Source of the DNA: Sphingobium sp. CAP-1
GTDB lineage: Bacteria > Pseudomonadota > Alphaproteobacteria > Sphingomonadales > Sphingomonadaceae
Assembly (NCBI RefSeq): GCF_009720145.1
Contig: NZ_CP046252.1
Location: 2,560,001 to 2,624,000, forward strand
DNA length: 64,000 nucleotides
Direction of reading: 5' to 3'
Within the stretch, counting starts at the first letter, position 1. Every line of letters starts with the position of its first letter. A program made the position numbers and the translations under genes. Of this stretch, positions 28,736 through 37,348 are shown in pieces. The notes below the pieces were generated by a model. That model saw nothing but the letters and a program-made list of their open reading frames with translations. It did not search any database and was not told the DNA's origin.

Positions 28736-30967
28736 CTATTTCAGCATGGTGCGCAACAGCGCGCGCAACTGCGCCGGCTTCACCGGCTTGTTGAGCAGGG
28801 GCGTGCCCTGTGCATCGAGCCGCGCCTTCAATTCCTTGCCGCGGTCGGCCGAAATCATGACGGCCGGCACATCCGCGTCGAAATGGACGCGCAACCGGGC
28901 CAGTGCGGCCTCGCCCGTCTCGCCATCATTCAGATGATAGTCGATCAAGATGATATCGGGGGCTTCTCCGCCCGCGAACAGGCCCGTCGCTTCGGTGAAG
29001 CCGCCCGCCGTCTGCACGGTGCAGCCCCAGCCGCCCAGCAATGTCCGCATCCCGGTCTGGATTGCCCGTTCATTGTCGATCACCAGCACGTTGAGGCCGC
29101 GCATCGTGCGGTCGCGGCCGGGCATGTTCGGGTCGCCGCCCTGTTCGGCCACCGGCTCGCCCGCAGGCAGATCAATGGCGAAGGTCGATCCCAGGCCCGG
29201 TGTCGATTGCAGCGTCACCTTATGCCCCAGCATGTCGCTCGCCCGCTTGACGATGGCCAGGCCCAGCCCCTTGCCGCTGGTCCGGGTATCGAGCCGGCGG
29301 AATTCCTCGAACACCTGGCCCTGCTTGTCCGGCGGAATGCCGGGACCGCTGTCGATCACGCTTACCCGCACGCCGGCCGGGCCAGCCTCGCACTGCACCT
29401 CCACCGATCCGCGCTGGGTATAGCGCAGCGCGTTGGACAGGAAATTCTGGAGGATACGCCGCACCAGCCGGATGTCGGAACGTATCCAGTAAGGCTCGCT
29501 GGCGATATGCAGCGTCAGCCCCGCCGCGCGCGCGACCGGGGCAAATTCGACGCGCAGGGTGCCCAGCAGTGTGTCGAGCCGGAAGTCGCCGATTTCGGGC
29601 TGGATCGCGCCGGCATCGAGCCGGCTGATCTCCAGCAGCGCCTCCAGCAGATCCTCGACCGAATCGAGCGCGGTTGATGTCTGGTTGACCAGCGCGCGGG
29701 TCGGCAGCGCCAGCCGCCGGTCGCCCAGCGCCGCGACGAACAGCCGCGCGGCGTTCAGCGGTTGCAACAGGTCGTGGCTTGCCGCCGCCAGAAAGCTGGT
29801 CTTGGACAGGTTCGCCTTTTCCGCCGCCGTCTTGGCATCGCGCAACTGGCTTTCGATCTCGCGCCGCTCGGCGACTTCGGCGCGCAGTTCGGCGGTGCGG
29901 TCGGCGACCCGCCGCTCCAGCGTTTCCGCCGTTTCCTGCAAGCTTTCCTGCGCCCGCAGCATGTCGGTGACATCGGTGAAGCCGATCACCTGTCCCCCGC
30001 GTTCCAGCGCGGTGCTGCGCAATTCGTAGCTGCGATTGCCGGCATGGACCAGCGCATGAACCGATTCATGCCGCTGGCCATAGCCGCGCCAGTCGAGGCA
30101 GCCCTGATCCGCCATGCCCAGCCCGTCGCGGCACAGCGCCACCAGCGCGGCATGGGTGCCGCTGTCCTGCGCCCATTCGTCGGGCAGGCCCAGCAGATGC
30201 TGCAACGCTTCGTTCCAGGCCGCAACGCGTCCCTGCGCGTCGAACAGGCACACGCCTTCGGAGAGGTTGTCGAGCGTCGCCTGCAACACCAGATTGCGCT
30301 CGGCCAGTTCCAGCGCGCGGTTGCGGGCGTCCTCCGCCTTCACCTCTGTAATGTCGGTATAGATGCCGACGATGCCGCCCTCGCTGGTGCGCAATTCGTT
30401 GATCTGCACCCAGCGCCCGTCGGCCAGCGCTTGGACATGGCCGCCATCGGCGACGCTGTGGCGGGCCAGCCGGTCGGACACCCAGCGGTCGGGCGCGACC
30501 ACCGATCCCAGCGGCTGGTGATGGGCGGCGGCGAGCCGGGCGACCTCCTCGAACGACAGCCCTTCGCGCACCTGTCCGGCGATTTCCGGCCAGAAGCCCA
30601 GATAGGCGTCATTGAACAGGACCAGCCGGTCCTCGGCGTCGAACAGGACGAAGCCTTCGTTGATCGAATCGATCGCGTCGCGCAGCCGCACCTGCGCCGC
30701 GTCGGCGGTGGCATGGGCTTCGGCCAGGTCGGCATTGGCCTTGGCCAGTCGCCCCAGCGCATCCTCCAGCTCCATCGTCCGTTCGCGCACCATCGCTTCC
30801 AGCGTGATCGCGGTTTCGAACATCGAAAAGGCGTTGCCGGCCATGTCGCTCGACCGTTCGACCCGGTCGATCAGCGCGGCGTTGATCTTGCGCAGCTTGC
30901 GCACTTCCTCGCGCAGGCTGTCCAGTTCGCTTTCGCTTTCAGTGCCGGGAAGCGCGACCTCGCTCAT
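28736..30967 (-). CDS. hybrid histidine kinase with PAS domains (NahK/ErcS'-like)
   Basis: 743 residues from ATG 30967. Order: coiled coil (about 15-95), PAS (about 95-210), PAS (about 225-335), coiled coil, HisKA with phospho-His398 (ASHDLLQPLNAARL), HATPase (LSNALRY, GLGLAIVKR), and a C-terminal receiver with Asp676 (IILIDYHLNDGE). No membrane segment, so cytoplasmic. The FIST gene upstream overlaps it by ATGA, indicating coupled translation. The pair FIST protein plus hybrid kinase also occurs beside the exa ethanol cluster of Pseudomonas aeruginosa (NosP and NahK). Likely feeds the LuxR-type regulator, possibly through a phosphorelay. Confidence 0.9.
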   Translation of the reverse strand: MSEVALPGTESESELDSLREEVRKLRKINAALIDRVERSSDMAGNAFSMFETAITLEAMVRERTMELEDALGRLAKANADLAEAHATADAAQVRLRDAIDSINEGFVLFDAEDRLVLFNDAYLGFWPEIAGQVREGLSFEEVARLAAAHHQPLGSVVAPDRWVSDRLARHSVADGGHVQALADGRWVQINELRTSEGGIVGIYTDITEVKAEDARNRALELAERNLVLQATLDNLSEGVCLFDAQGRVAAWNEALQHLLGLPDEWAQDSGTHAALVALCRDGLGMADQGCLDWRGYGQRHESVHALVHAGNRSYELRSTALERGGQVIGFTDVTDMLRAQESLQETAETLERRVADRTAELRAEVAERREIESQLRDAKTAAEKANLSKTSFLAAASHDLLQPLNAARLFVAALGDRRLALPTRALVNQTSTALDSVEDLLEALLEISRLDAGAIQPEIGDFRLDTLLGTLRVEFAPVARAAGLTLHIASEPYWIRSDIRLVRRILQNFLSNALRYTQRGSVEVQCEAGPAGVRVSVIDSGPGIPPDKQGQVFEEFRRLDTRTSGKGLGLAIVKRASDMLGHKVTLQSTPGLGSTFAIDLPAGEPVAEQGGDPNMPGRDRTMRGLNVLVIDNERAIQTGMRTLLGGWGCTVQTAGGFTEATGLFAGGEAPDIILIDYHLNDGETGEAALARLRVHFDADVPAVMISADRGKELKARLDAQGTPLLNKPVKPAQLRALLRTMLK

Positions 30968-32106
30968 CGGCCGATCGCCAGCCCGCTGAAAGTCTGGTTG
31001 ACGTGCAGCGCATGATATTGTTCGCCATAGGTGTTGAAGCCGATCACCCGGTGGCGACCGTAAAGTTCGGAGACGGCGCGGCCGATCTGGCGCTGTTCGG
31101 CGTCGATGCGGTTCAGCACGCAGTCGAAGGCGATGATCCGGTCGACCGGGCCGACATGGGCGGCGATGTCGGTGAACATCGCCTCCATGCCTGCGATCCG
31201 GTCGATCGGTTCGCCCACGGTCAGCACGATCCCCTCGTCGATCGCGCAATAGAAAGTCAGGCTGCCGTCGGCATTGGCGCTCTGGATCGACCGGACATGA
31301 TAGTCGCCGCCCGCGCGCACCATCGGTGGATGCGCCGCATAAAAGGCCAGGCCCAGTTCCTCACCGGCATGGCCCGCCAGCCGCAGATATTCCTGCGCCG
31401 CCGGCTCGGCATTGATTTCGGTCACGATCCGGTCCTGCGGGATCGCGCCGGTCACGACCATCTTCGCCGCGCCGGGCCGATAATGCTGTGCCTTGAACAC
31501 ATGGATGGGCCGGGCGGTGGACAGGATCGCGATCACCGCCGCGCGGCGATGGAAGCGCCCGCCCTGGAAGATCGCGGTTTCGCGGAACGCCAGCCCGTCG
31601 CCTGACGATCCGCCGATCAGTGGAATGTCGCCCAGCGCATCCTGGATCGTCATCGTCAGCAATTCTTCCCGATGCGACAGGCCATCAACCAGGAACAGGG
31701 CGACATGATTGACCTTGTCGCCCAGACGGCGGCTGTCGCGATCCGCGATTGCCGCCAGCGCGCGTATCGCTTCGCGCGCGGCGACCGGGTCGAAGGCGTC
31801 GATGTCGTCGAAAATATGGGAAGCGAGGTGGAAGCCATCCGCCGGGAAACCGATGACGCTCAGGCTATCCTCGTCATAGCCCGCCTCGGTCAGCTCGCCC
31901 GAACTGGTGCAGCCGATGGCGACGACATGCTCGCTATGCCGATTGACCGCGCGGGCCAGCACATCGCGATCCAGCCGGTGCGAGCAGAATAGCAGCATCC
32001 CGGCCAGTGGCGCGTCGCCCAATTGCCGGGCGACCTCTGCCATCGCCACTGCCGGATCAGGCGCGTGACTCGACGCGAAGCCGATCTCCGACGCTAGCAT
32101 GGTCAT
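30964..32106 (-). CDS. FIST domain sensor protein
   Basis: 380 residues, no signal peptide. N-terminal FIST_N (about 25-225) and C-terminal FIST_C (about 235-370, including NRIDAEQRQIGRAVSELYG and GFNTYGEQYHALHVNQTFSG). FIST proteins sense small ligands; NosP of Pseudomonas binds haem and nitric oxide and controls its kinase. It is translated just before the hybrid kinase and probably regulates it. The ligand here is unknown. Confidence 0.9.
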   Translation of the reverse strand: MTMLASEIGFASSHAPDPAVAMAEVARQLGDAPLAGMLLFCSHRLDRDVLARAVNRHSEHVVAIGCTSSGELTEAGYDEDSLSVIGFPADGFHLASHIFDDIDAFDPVAAREAIRALAAIADRDSRRLGDKVNHVALFLVDGLSHREELLTMTIQDALGDIPLIGGSSGDGLAFRETAIFQGGRFHRRAAVIAILSTARPIHVFKAQHYRPGAAKMVVTGAIPQDRIVTEINAEPAAQEYLRLAGHAGEELGLAFYAAHPPMVRAGGDYHVRSIQSANADGSLTFYCAIDEGIVLTVGEPIDRIAGMEAMFTDIAAHVGPVDRIIAFDCVLNRIDAEQRQIGRAVSELYGRHRVIGFNTYGEQYHALHVNQTFSGLAIGR

Positions 32107-32125
32107 GTCTCTCTCCCCCGGCCTT

Positions 32126-32141
32126 CCCTGATTTTTCAGGG
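32126..32141. promoter_or_regulatory. short inverted repeat upstream of the FIST gene
   Basis: CCCTGA-TTTT-TCAGGG, arms of 6 bases, 20 bases before the FIST start. It could be an operator or a small RNA stem. It differs from the quinoprotein-regulon element, suggesting that the sensor pair is controlled separately. Confidence 0.4.
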
Positions 32142-32188
32142 TTATGCACCGTCTTGCGCCCGATTGTCATCCGGCGAAATCGAGCGCC

Positions 32189-32593
32189 CTATCGCGTTAC
32201 GGCATCCCCTCGCGGCGGTTCTCCCGCCACTGTCAGCAGGTCATTTTCCGCGTCGCTGAAGATGCGCGACCGGACGATGAAGCGCACCCCTTCGGGGCTT
32301 TCCAGCGACATGCCCGCACCGCGCCCCGGCACCATGTCGATCGTCACCTGGGTATGGCGCCAATAGTCGAACTGCGCCGCGCCGATCCACACCGGAATGT
32401 CGTCCGCGACATGCCCCAGCAGCACATCCTGCGCGCCGACCCTGAACTCGCCGCGCGGGAAGCACATCGGCGCGGAGCCGTCGCAGCAGCCGCCCGACTG
32501 ATGGAACATCAGCGGCCCATGTTTCTCCGCCAGCCGGCGCATCAGTGCCTCGGCATCCGGCGTCGCCAATATGCGTGGGGGCAGCCCGGTCAT
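32189..32593 (-). CDS. DUF779 family protein
   Basis: 134 residues from ATG 32593, 6 bases after CAGGAGG; an ATG two codons upstream abuts that site. The signature FHQSGGCCDGSAPMCFPRGE (two adjacent Cys plus a third) is typical of DUF779, a family that regularly follows aldehyde dehydrogenase genes in quinoprotein clusters. It is soluble and cytoplasmic. Function is unknown; a role linked to the aldehyde dehydrogenase is inferred from this gene order. Confidence 0.9.
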   Translation of the reverse strand: MTGLPPRILATPDAEALMRRLAEKHGPLMFHQSGGCCDGSAPMCFPRGEFRVGAQDVLLGHVADDIPVWIGAAQFDYWRHTQVTIDMVPGRGAGMSLESPEGVRFIVRSRIFSDAENDLLTVAGEPPRGDAVTR

Positions 32594-32620
32594 CCGCATC
32601 CTCCTGAAAAACGACGATGC

Positions 32621-32686
32621 GGCGGGCATCGGGGAAAGGATGCCCGCCGCCGTCGAAGGCGTGTTGGAGAGGAGAGCGCCTTCGAC
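32621..32686 (-). repeat. two tandem hairpins between aldehyde dehydrogenase and DUF779 genes
   Basis: Two perfect 10-bp stems: GTCGAAGGCG/CGCCTTCGAC (32652-32661 with 32677-32686, 15-base loop) and GGCGGGCATC/GATGCCCGCC (32621-32630 with 32639-32648, 8-base loop). Together they fill most of the 108-base gap. A TTTTT follows only 5-8 bases later, so they may be a leaky terminator or mRNA stabilisers setting a lower DUF779 level. Confidence 0.65.
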
Positions 32687-32701
32687 TGTTCGCAGCCTGT
32701 T

Positions 32702-34222
32702 TTAAAAGAAGCCCAGCGCCTTGGGGCTGTAGCTGACCAGCAGATTCTTGGTCTGCTGATAATGATCGAGCATCATCTTGTGGTTTTCGCGTCCGATGCC
32801 GGACTGCTTGTAGCCGCCGAACGCCGCATGGGCGGGATAGGCGTGGTAGCAGTTGGTCCATACCCGGCCCGCCTGAATGCCCCGGCCCATGCGATAGGCG
32901 CGGCTGCCGTCGCGGGTCCATACGCCCGCGCCCAGGCCGTAGAGCGTGTCGTTGGCGATGGCGAGCGCTTCGGCTTCATCCTTGAAGGTGGTGACGGCCA
33001 GCACGGGACCGAAAATCTCCTCCTGGAAGATGCGCATCTTGTTGTGGCCCTTCAGCACGGTCGGGGTCACATAATAGCCATCGGCCAGTTCGCCCTCCAG
33101 GCTGGCGCGCGCGCCGCCGGTCAGCAGCTCCGCGCCTTCATTGAGGCCGATCTCGATATAGGAAAGGATCTTTTCCAACTGGTCGTTCGACGCCTGCGCG
33201 CCGATCATGGTCGACGGATCGAGCGGGCTGCCCTGATTGATCGCCTTCACCCGCGCGATGGCGCGTTCGATGAACTTTTCATAGATGGATTCCTGGATCA
33301 GCGCGCGGCTGGGACAGGTGCAGACCTCGCCCTGATTGAGCGCGAACATCGCAAAGCCTTCCAGGCATTTGTCGAAATAGTCATCGTCGGCGTCCATGAC
33401 ATCCGCGAAGAAGATGTTGGGCGACTTGCCCCCCAGTTCCAGCGTGACGGGGATGAGGTTTTCCGACGCATATTGCATGATCAGGCGACCGGTCGTCGTT
33501 TCGCCGGTGAAGGCGATCTTGCTGATCCGCTTGTTGCTGGCGAGCGGCTTGCCCGCTTCGACGCCGAAGCCGTTGACGACGTTCAGCACGCCGGCCGGCA
33601 GCAGATCGCCGATCACTTCCAGCAGCACCAGGATCGACATCGGCGTCTGTTCGGCGGGCTTCAGCACGATGCAGTTGCCGGCGGCCAGCGCCGGGGCCAG
33701 CTTCCACACCGCCATCAGGATCGGGAAGTTCCACGGGATGATCTGGCCGACCACGCCCAGCGGCTCATGGAAATGATAGGCGATCGTGTCATGGTCGATC
33801 TCGCTGATCGATCCTTCCTGCGCGCGGACGCAGCCGGCGAAATAGCGGAAATGGTCGATGGCGAGGGGGATGTCGGCATGGGTCGTCTCGCGGATCGGCT
33901 TGCCGTTGTCGATCGTCTCGGCCATCGCGATCAGATCGAGATTGGCCTCCATCCGGTCGGCGATCCTGAGCAGGATGTTCGACCGCTCGGTCGACGATGT
34001 CCTGCCCCAGGCGTCCTTCGCCTTGTGTGCGGCGTCCAGCGCCAGTTCGATGTCGGCGGCGGTGCCGCGCGCGATCCTGCCGACCACCTGGCCGGTGACG
34101 GGCGAGACATTGTCGAAATAGTCGCCCTGGACCGGCGCGACCCATTCGCCGCCGATATAATTGTCATATTGATCGCGGATCAGCGTCTTTCCCGCGAAAC
34201 GCTCCATCACCTGCTGCAACAT
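32702..34222 (-). CDS. NAD-dependent aldehyde dehydrogenase (ExaC/AcoD-like)
   Basis: 506 residues from ATG 34222, preceded by GGGAGTAGAGCC. Shows the Rossmann NAD site (FTGETTTGRLIMQYAS), the general base Glu in TLELGGKSPNIFF, and the catalytic Cys in NQGEVCTCPSRALIQ. The closing GGYKQSGIGRENHKMMLDHY is typical of the bacterial acetaldehyde dehydrogenase group. It oxidises the aldehyde made by the alcohol dehydrogenase to the acid in the cytoplasm. It follows pseudoazurin by 44 bases and precedes DUF779. Confidence 0.94.
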   Translation of the reverse strand: MLQQVMERFAGKTLIRDQYDNYIGGEWVAPVQGDYFDNVSPVTGQVVGRIARGTAADIELALDAAHKAKDAWGRTSSTERSNILLRIADRMEANLDLIAMAETIDNGKPIRETTHADIPLAIDHFRYFAGCVRAQEGSISEIDHDTIAYHFHEPLGVVGQIIPWNFPILMAVWKLAPALAAGNCIVLKPAEQTPMSILVLLEVIGDLLPAGVLNVVNGFGVEAGKPLASNKRISKIAFTGETTTGRLIMQYASENLIPVTLELGGKSPNIFFADVMDADDDYFDKCLEGFAMFALNQGEVCTCPSRALIQESIYEKFIERAIARVKAINQGSPLDPSTMIGAQASNDQLEKILSYIEIGLNEGAELLTGGARASLEGELADGYYVTPTVLKGHNKMRIFQEEIFGPVLAVTTFKDEAEALAIANDTLYGLGAGVWTRDGSRAYRMGRGIQAGRVWTNCYHAYPAHAAFGGYKQSGIGRENHKMMLDHYQQTKNLLVSYSPKALGFF

Positions 34223-34266
34223 GGCTCTACTCCCGAATGATATGCGTCTGAATGAAAAAGGGGGGC

Positions 34267-34713
34267 TCACTTCACCTTGGCGAGCGCGGCGGTCATGCGC
34301 TTGGCGGCGAAGGGCGGCAGCTTCACCGCCTTGGCGGCGGCGATGTCGGCCGGCGTCACCTTGCCCACCTGCACCAGCGCGACCATGCCCATCGAATAAT
34401 GCGGCATACATTTGATGCCATAGAGGCCCGGTTTGCCGACGGTCAGCACCGCTTCCTTGTTCATGCCGCCCTTCATCGGCGTCGCACCGGCGGGCAGCAT
34501 ATTGGCCATGGTTTCGGCATTGTGGCTGGCGTCGGTAGGCTTGAAGCGGATCGTGTCGCCGGGCGCGGCCTTCACATAGCTCGGTTCGAACACCATGGCG
34601 CCGTCGGTGCCCTGATTCTTCATGTGGACGATGATGTCCTTGGCCGAAGCGGGCAGCGAAACGGCGAGGGCGGCAGCGGTCAGCAGGCAGGCCGGGATGC
34701 GCAGGTCAGTCAA
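34267..34713 (-). CDS. pseudoazurin (blue copper protein)
   Basis: 148 residues counting from a TTG at 34713, placed by GGAG seven bases upstream; a longer frame to 34788 and a GTG two codons earlier are alternatives. Signal peptide to SLPASA-KDIIVHM. The type 1 copper ligands are His64 (DASHNAET), Cys102, His105 and Met110 (KCMPHYSMGM), with the spacing 38-3-5 of known pseudoazurins. It carries electrons in the periplasm and may accept them from the quinoprotein or supply an oxidase. First gene of the unit with the aldehyde dehydrogenase and DUF779. Confidence 0.9.
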   Translation of the reverse strand: MTDLRIPACLLTAAALAVSLPASAKDIIVHMKNQGTDGAMVFEPSYVKAAPGDTIRFKPTDASHNAETMANMLPAGATPMKGGMNKEAVLTVGKPGLYGIKCMPHYSMGMVALVQVGKVTPADIAAAKAVKLPPFAAKRMTAALAKVK

Positions 34714-34787
34714 AATCACTCTCCATGGAATCGAACGGCTTTCTCGGCCGGATTGAGGAGAGAGTGCGGCCACAGGGGCCGCGCGCA

Positions 34788-34803
34788 CAATTGACCTTTG
34801 GTC
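34788..34803 (-). promoter_or_regulatory. quinoprotein-regulon element upstream of pseudoazurin
   Basis: Minus strand reads GACCAAAGGTCAATTG, 75 bases before the pseudoazurin start. It is nearly identical to the copy before the alcohol dehydrogenase and at the same distance from the start codon. Confidence 0.65.
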
Positions 34804-35379
34804 CTATGGGGCGGTCCGGCTTTCTGGCCCGCCTTCGGGGATGGCGCGGGAAAGCGGGCGTTTCAGGTCGGCCCAGCCATCGGTCCCCTCGGCCAGCCAC
34901 CAGATATTGCGATAGCCCGCCGCATGGAGCCGGCGAGCCGCGTTCCAGCCCATCCAGCAATCGGCGCGGCAGAAGAGAATCAGCATCGCGTCGCGCCGTC
35001 CCCGCGTCAGCCGGGCGATCCCTTGCGCGAACCATGGCCCGATGCCCGGCGCCAGTTCGCCGCGCCCGGCTTCGGGGAACCAGTGCGCGCCGGGGATCGA
35101 GTCATGCGGCGCAGCAAGCCGCCAGCGCCCGTCCGCTTCGCGATGGCCGCCCTCGGCCGGCAGCACGTCGATGAACAGCGCGTCGCGCCCTGGCCGCAAT
35201 TGCGCCGCCGCTTCCGGCGCGATGCGGCCGACATCGGGCGGTGCCCGATGCACCGGCGCGCGATAATGGGCGATGCGATAGCCATCCGCGTTGAACAGCG
35301 CCCCCTGCGCAAATGCCGGCATGGCGGCTGGCGACGCGCCCGCCAGCGCGGCGATGAGGAGGAGCGGGACAAGGCGCAT
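34804..35379 (-). CDS. PQQ-dependent catabolism-associated CxxxCW protein (rhodanese-like)
   Basis: 191 residues from ATG 35379, with a signal peptide ending AFAQ. The rhodanese-like domain has FCRADCWMGWNAARRL: Cys137, Cys141 and Trp142, the motif for which the family is named. Such proteins are encoded with quinoprotein dehydrogenases and the SoxYZ-like carrier, and may move sulfur or redox equivalents in the periplasm; no reaction is established. Its stop is next to the pseudoazurin control element. Confidence 0.88.
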   Translation of the reverse strand: MRLVPLLLIAALAGASPAAMPAFAQGALFNADGYRIAHYRAPVHRAPPDVGRIAPEAAAQLRPGRDALFIDVLPAEGGHREADGRWRLAAPHDSIPGAHWFPEAGRGELAPGIGPWFAQGIARLTRGRRDAMLILFCRADCWMGWNAARRLHAAGYRNIWWLAEGTDGWADLKRPLSRAIPEGGPESRTAP

Positions 35380-35399
35380 CTGACTCTCCCGATGATGGC

Positions 35400-35416
35400 G
35401 ACCCAAGGGCCAATGG
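35400..35416 (+). promoter_or_regulatory. quinoprotein-regulon element between CxxxCW and SoxYZ-like genes
   Basis: Reads GACCCAAGGGCCAATGG, 43 bases before the SoxYZ-like start and 20 bases from the divergent CxxxCW gene. The element is close to an inverted repeat, so one site may serve both directions. Confidence 0.6.
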
Positions 35417-35459
35417 TAGACGGTCGCGGGGGAGAATAAAACGGGCTCAAGGGAGAAGG

Positions 35460-36260
35460 ATGTTGCAAAGGCAGGCAAGCCTTTGGGTCGCGATCGCCCT
35501 GGCATGGGTCGCCACCGATGCCAGGGCGACAGCGCCCACTGACCCGCTGGGATCGCCGATGTGGGCGGCGCACGCCCGCACCCTGTTCGGCGACGATCCG
35601 GTGCGGTTCGATCCGCGCGTGAAGGTCGATTTTCCGATGATCGCTGAAAATCAGCGTGCCTTTCCGGTGGCGATCGATGCGCGGGCGATAGCCGGCGTCG
35701 TCCGCATGGTGTTGCTGGTGGACCTTAATCCCATTCCGGTGGCGATCGACTATCGCCCGGTCCATGCCGCGCCCTATGTCGCCACCCGCATCAAGCTGGA
35801 CCAGCGGACGCCGGTGCGTGGCGCGGTGCAATTGGCGAGCGGGCAATGGCTGGTGTCGGGCGGCTGGGTCGATGCGGCGGGCGGGGGCTGTTCCGCCCCG
35901 CCGGTCAGCCGGGTGAAGGGCGACTGGGCCGATCATCTGGGCGAAATTCGCGGCGAAGCCTGGCCGATGCCCGGCGGGTTGGCGCGGGTGCGGCTCAATT
36001 TCCGCCATCCGATGGACACCGGGCTGGTCGACAATATCGCCACCTACCATCTGGAGGCGCTGAGCGTGAAGGACGCGGGCGGCCGGACGCTGGGCGAAAT
36101 GGAAATCTGGGCGGCCGTGGCCGAAGATCCGGCGATCACGCTGATGGTCGAGGGCGGCGCAGGGGAGAGGGTGATGGTCGAGGCGCGTGACACCAATGGG
36201 CGGGACTATCGGGCGACACTGGCCGCCGTGCGCCAGTCGCCGATGCCGGGCGGCCGATGA
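35460..36260 (+). CDS. quinoprotein dehydrogenase-associated SoxYZ-like carrier
   Basis: 266 residues with a signal peptide (to about residue 22, ARA). A SoxY-like N-terminal domain (PMWAAHARTLFGDDPVRFDP, VKVDFPMIAENQRAFPVAID) contains Cys in AAGGGCSAPPV; a SoxZ-like Ig-fold domain follows (VRLNFRHPMDTGLVDNI). In the Sox system this pair carries sulfur bound to the cysteine. Here it belongs to the quinoprotein relay group. It overlaps the zinc hydrolase gene by ATGA, so the two are made together. Confidence 0.9.
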   Translation: MLQRQASLWVAIALAWVATDARATAPTDPLGSPMWAAHARTLFGDDPVRFDPRVKVDFPMIAENQRAFPVAIDARAIAGVVRMVLLVDLNPIPVAIDYRPVHAAPYVATRIKLDQRTPVRGAVQLASGQWLVSGGWVDAAGGGCSAPPVSRVKGDWADHLGEIRGEAWPMPGGLARVRLNFRHPMDTGLVDNIATYHLEALSVKDAGGRTLGEMEIWAAVAEDPAITLMVEGGAGERVMVEARDTNGRDYRATLAAVRQSPMPGGR

Positions 36261-37201
36261 TCCTGTCGCGGCGAACGCTGCTGGGCGGGGTGGCGGCGCT
36301 GGCGGCGATGCCCGCGCGCGCCGCAGACTATGCGATCCGGCCCGAAGCGATCGGCGACGGCGTCTGGCTGGTGCGCGGCGCGGACGAGCCGATCGCGGCG
36401 GACAATGGCGGGGCGATCGCCAATATCGCGATCATCGCGACGCCCGCCGGGGCGGTGCTGTGGGAGTGCGGCCCTTCGGTTCGTTATGCCCGTGCGTTGC
36501 GGCAAATGGCGGAGCAACTGGCCGGCAAGCCGGTGGTGCGGGTCTATGTCAGCCATCTCCACCCCGACCATGGGCTGGGCCTAGCCGCCTTCGATCCCGC
36601 GATCGTCGCCGCGCTGCCCGGTACGATCGATGCGCTGCGGGCGGAGGGGCAGGGCTATGCCGACGGCATGTATCGGCTGCTGGGCGACTGGATGCGCGGC
36701 ACCGACCTGCGGCTGCCGGGGCGGGCGATCGCCACGGCGGAAGAGACGTTCGGTGGCCGCACGCTGCGGCTGCTGGCGCTGTCGGGACATAGCGCGGCGG
36801 ACCTTGCGCTGCTCGATCCGCAGACCGGGCTGCTGCTGGGCGGCGACCTGGTCTTTCACGACCGCGCGCCCAGCACGCCGACCGCCGACCTCGCCCAATG
36901 GCGCGCCGGCCTCGACCGGCTGAAGGCGCTGCCCCATGGCGGCGTCGTGCCGGGCCATGGTCCGTTCGATGCGGGCGGCATGGCGGCGATCGACCAGACG
37001 CGCGACTGGATCGACTGGCTGGAAGCGGCGCTGACGCAGGCGGTGCGGGACGGCCTCGACATGGTGGAGGCGGGCGAGATCGCGATTCCCGACCGCTTCG
37101 CCGGGATGGCCGCCGCTCGCTACGAACTGCAACGCAGCGTTTCGCACCTCTATCCGGGGCTGGAGGCGAGGCTGTTGCCGCGCGTGGATGGGGCGGGCTG
37201 A
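36257..37201 (+). CDS. quinoprotein relay system zinc metallohydrolase 1
   Basis: 314 residues, metallo-beta-lactamase fold. Twin-arginine start (ILSRRTLLGGVAALAAMPAR) suggests Tat export in folded form. The metal site is His100, His102, Asp104, His105 (SHLHPDHGLG), with further His in LSGHSAADLALL and PGHGPFDAGG. SoxH-like hydrolases of this type are encoded with SoxYZ-like carriers next to quinoprotein dehydrogenases; the substrate may be the cysteine-bound adduct of the carrier, but no reaction is known. Confidence 0.9.
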   Translation: MILSRRTLLGGVAALAAMPARAADYAIRPEAIGDGVWLVRGADEPIAADNGGAIANIAIIATPAGAVLWECGPSVRYARALRQMAEQLAGKPVVRVYVSHLHPDHGLGLAAFDPAIVAALPGTIDALRAEGQGYADGMYRLLGDWMRGTDLRLPGRAIATAEETFGGRTLRLLALSGHSAADLALLDPQTGLLLGGDLVFHDRAPSTPTADLAQWRAGLDRLKALPHGGVVPGHGPFDAGGMAAIDQTRDWIDWLEAALTQAVRDGLDMVEAGEIAIPDRFAGMAAARYELQRSVSHLYPGLEARLLPRVDGAG

Positions 37202-37251
37202 CGCTGGTAAAGATACAGCGAGTGGCACAGATTCCACTGTTTTTTCAAATT

Positions 37252-37341
37252 ACAAGCCATTGTAAAGAAACGATTTTCATGGAACGCGCTGATCCGGTTG
37301 ATCGCACAGCGCCCTATTTTCCTTCATTATCAATGGCTTGT
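37252..37341. repeat. spaced 11-bp inverted repeat in the gap before TonB receptor 2
   Basis: ACAAGCCATTG (37252-37262) and CAATGGCTTGT (37331-37341) are exact complements 68 bases apart. They fill the 147-base gap between the converging zinc hydrolase and TonB receptor genes, which is otherwise more AT-rich than its neighbours. No terminator T-run is seen. Confidence 0.5.
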
Positions 37342-37348
37342 GATGGAT

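Noticed and set aside
37252..37341. Inverted repeat as ends of a tiny insertion element
   Set aside because: Only 11 bp, no visible target-site duplication and the right arm abuts the stop codon of the receptor gene; more likely an RNA structure or chance.
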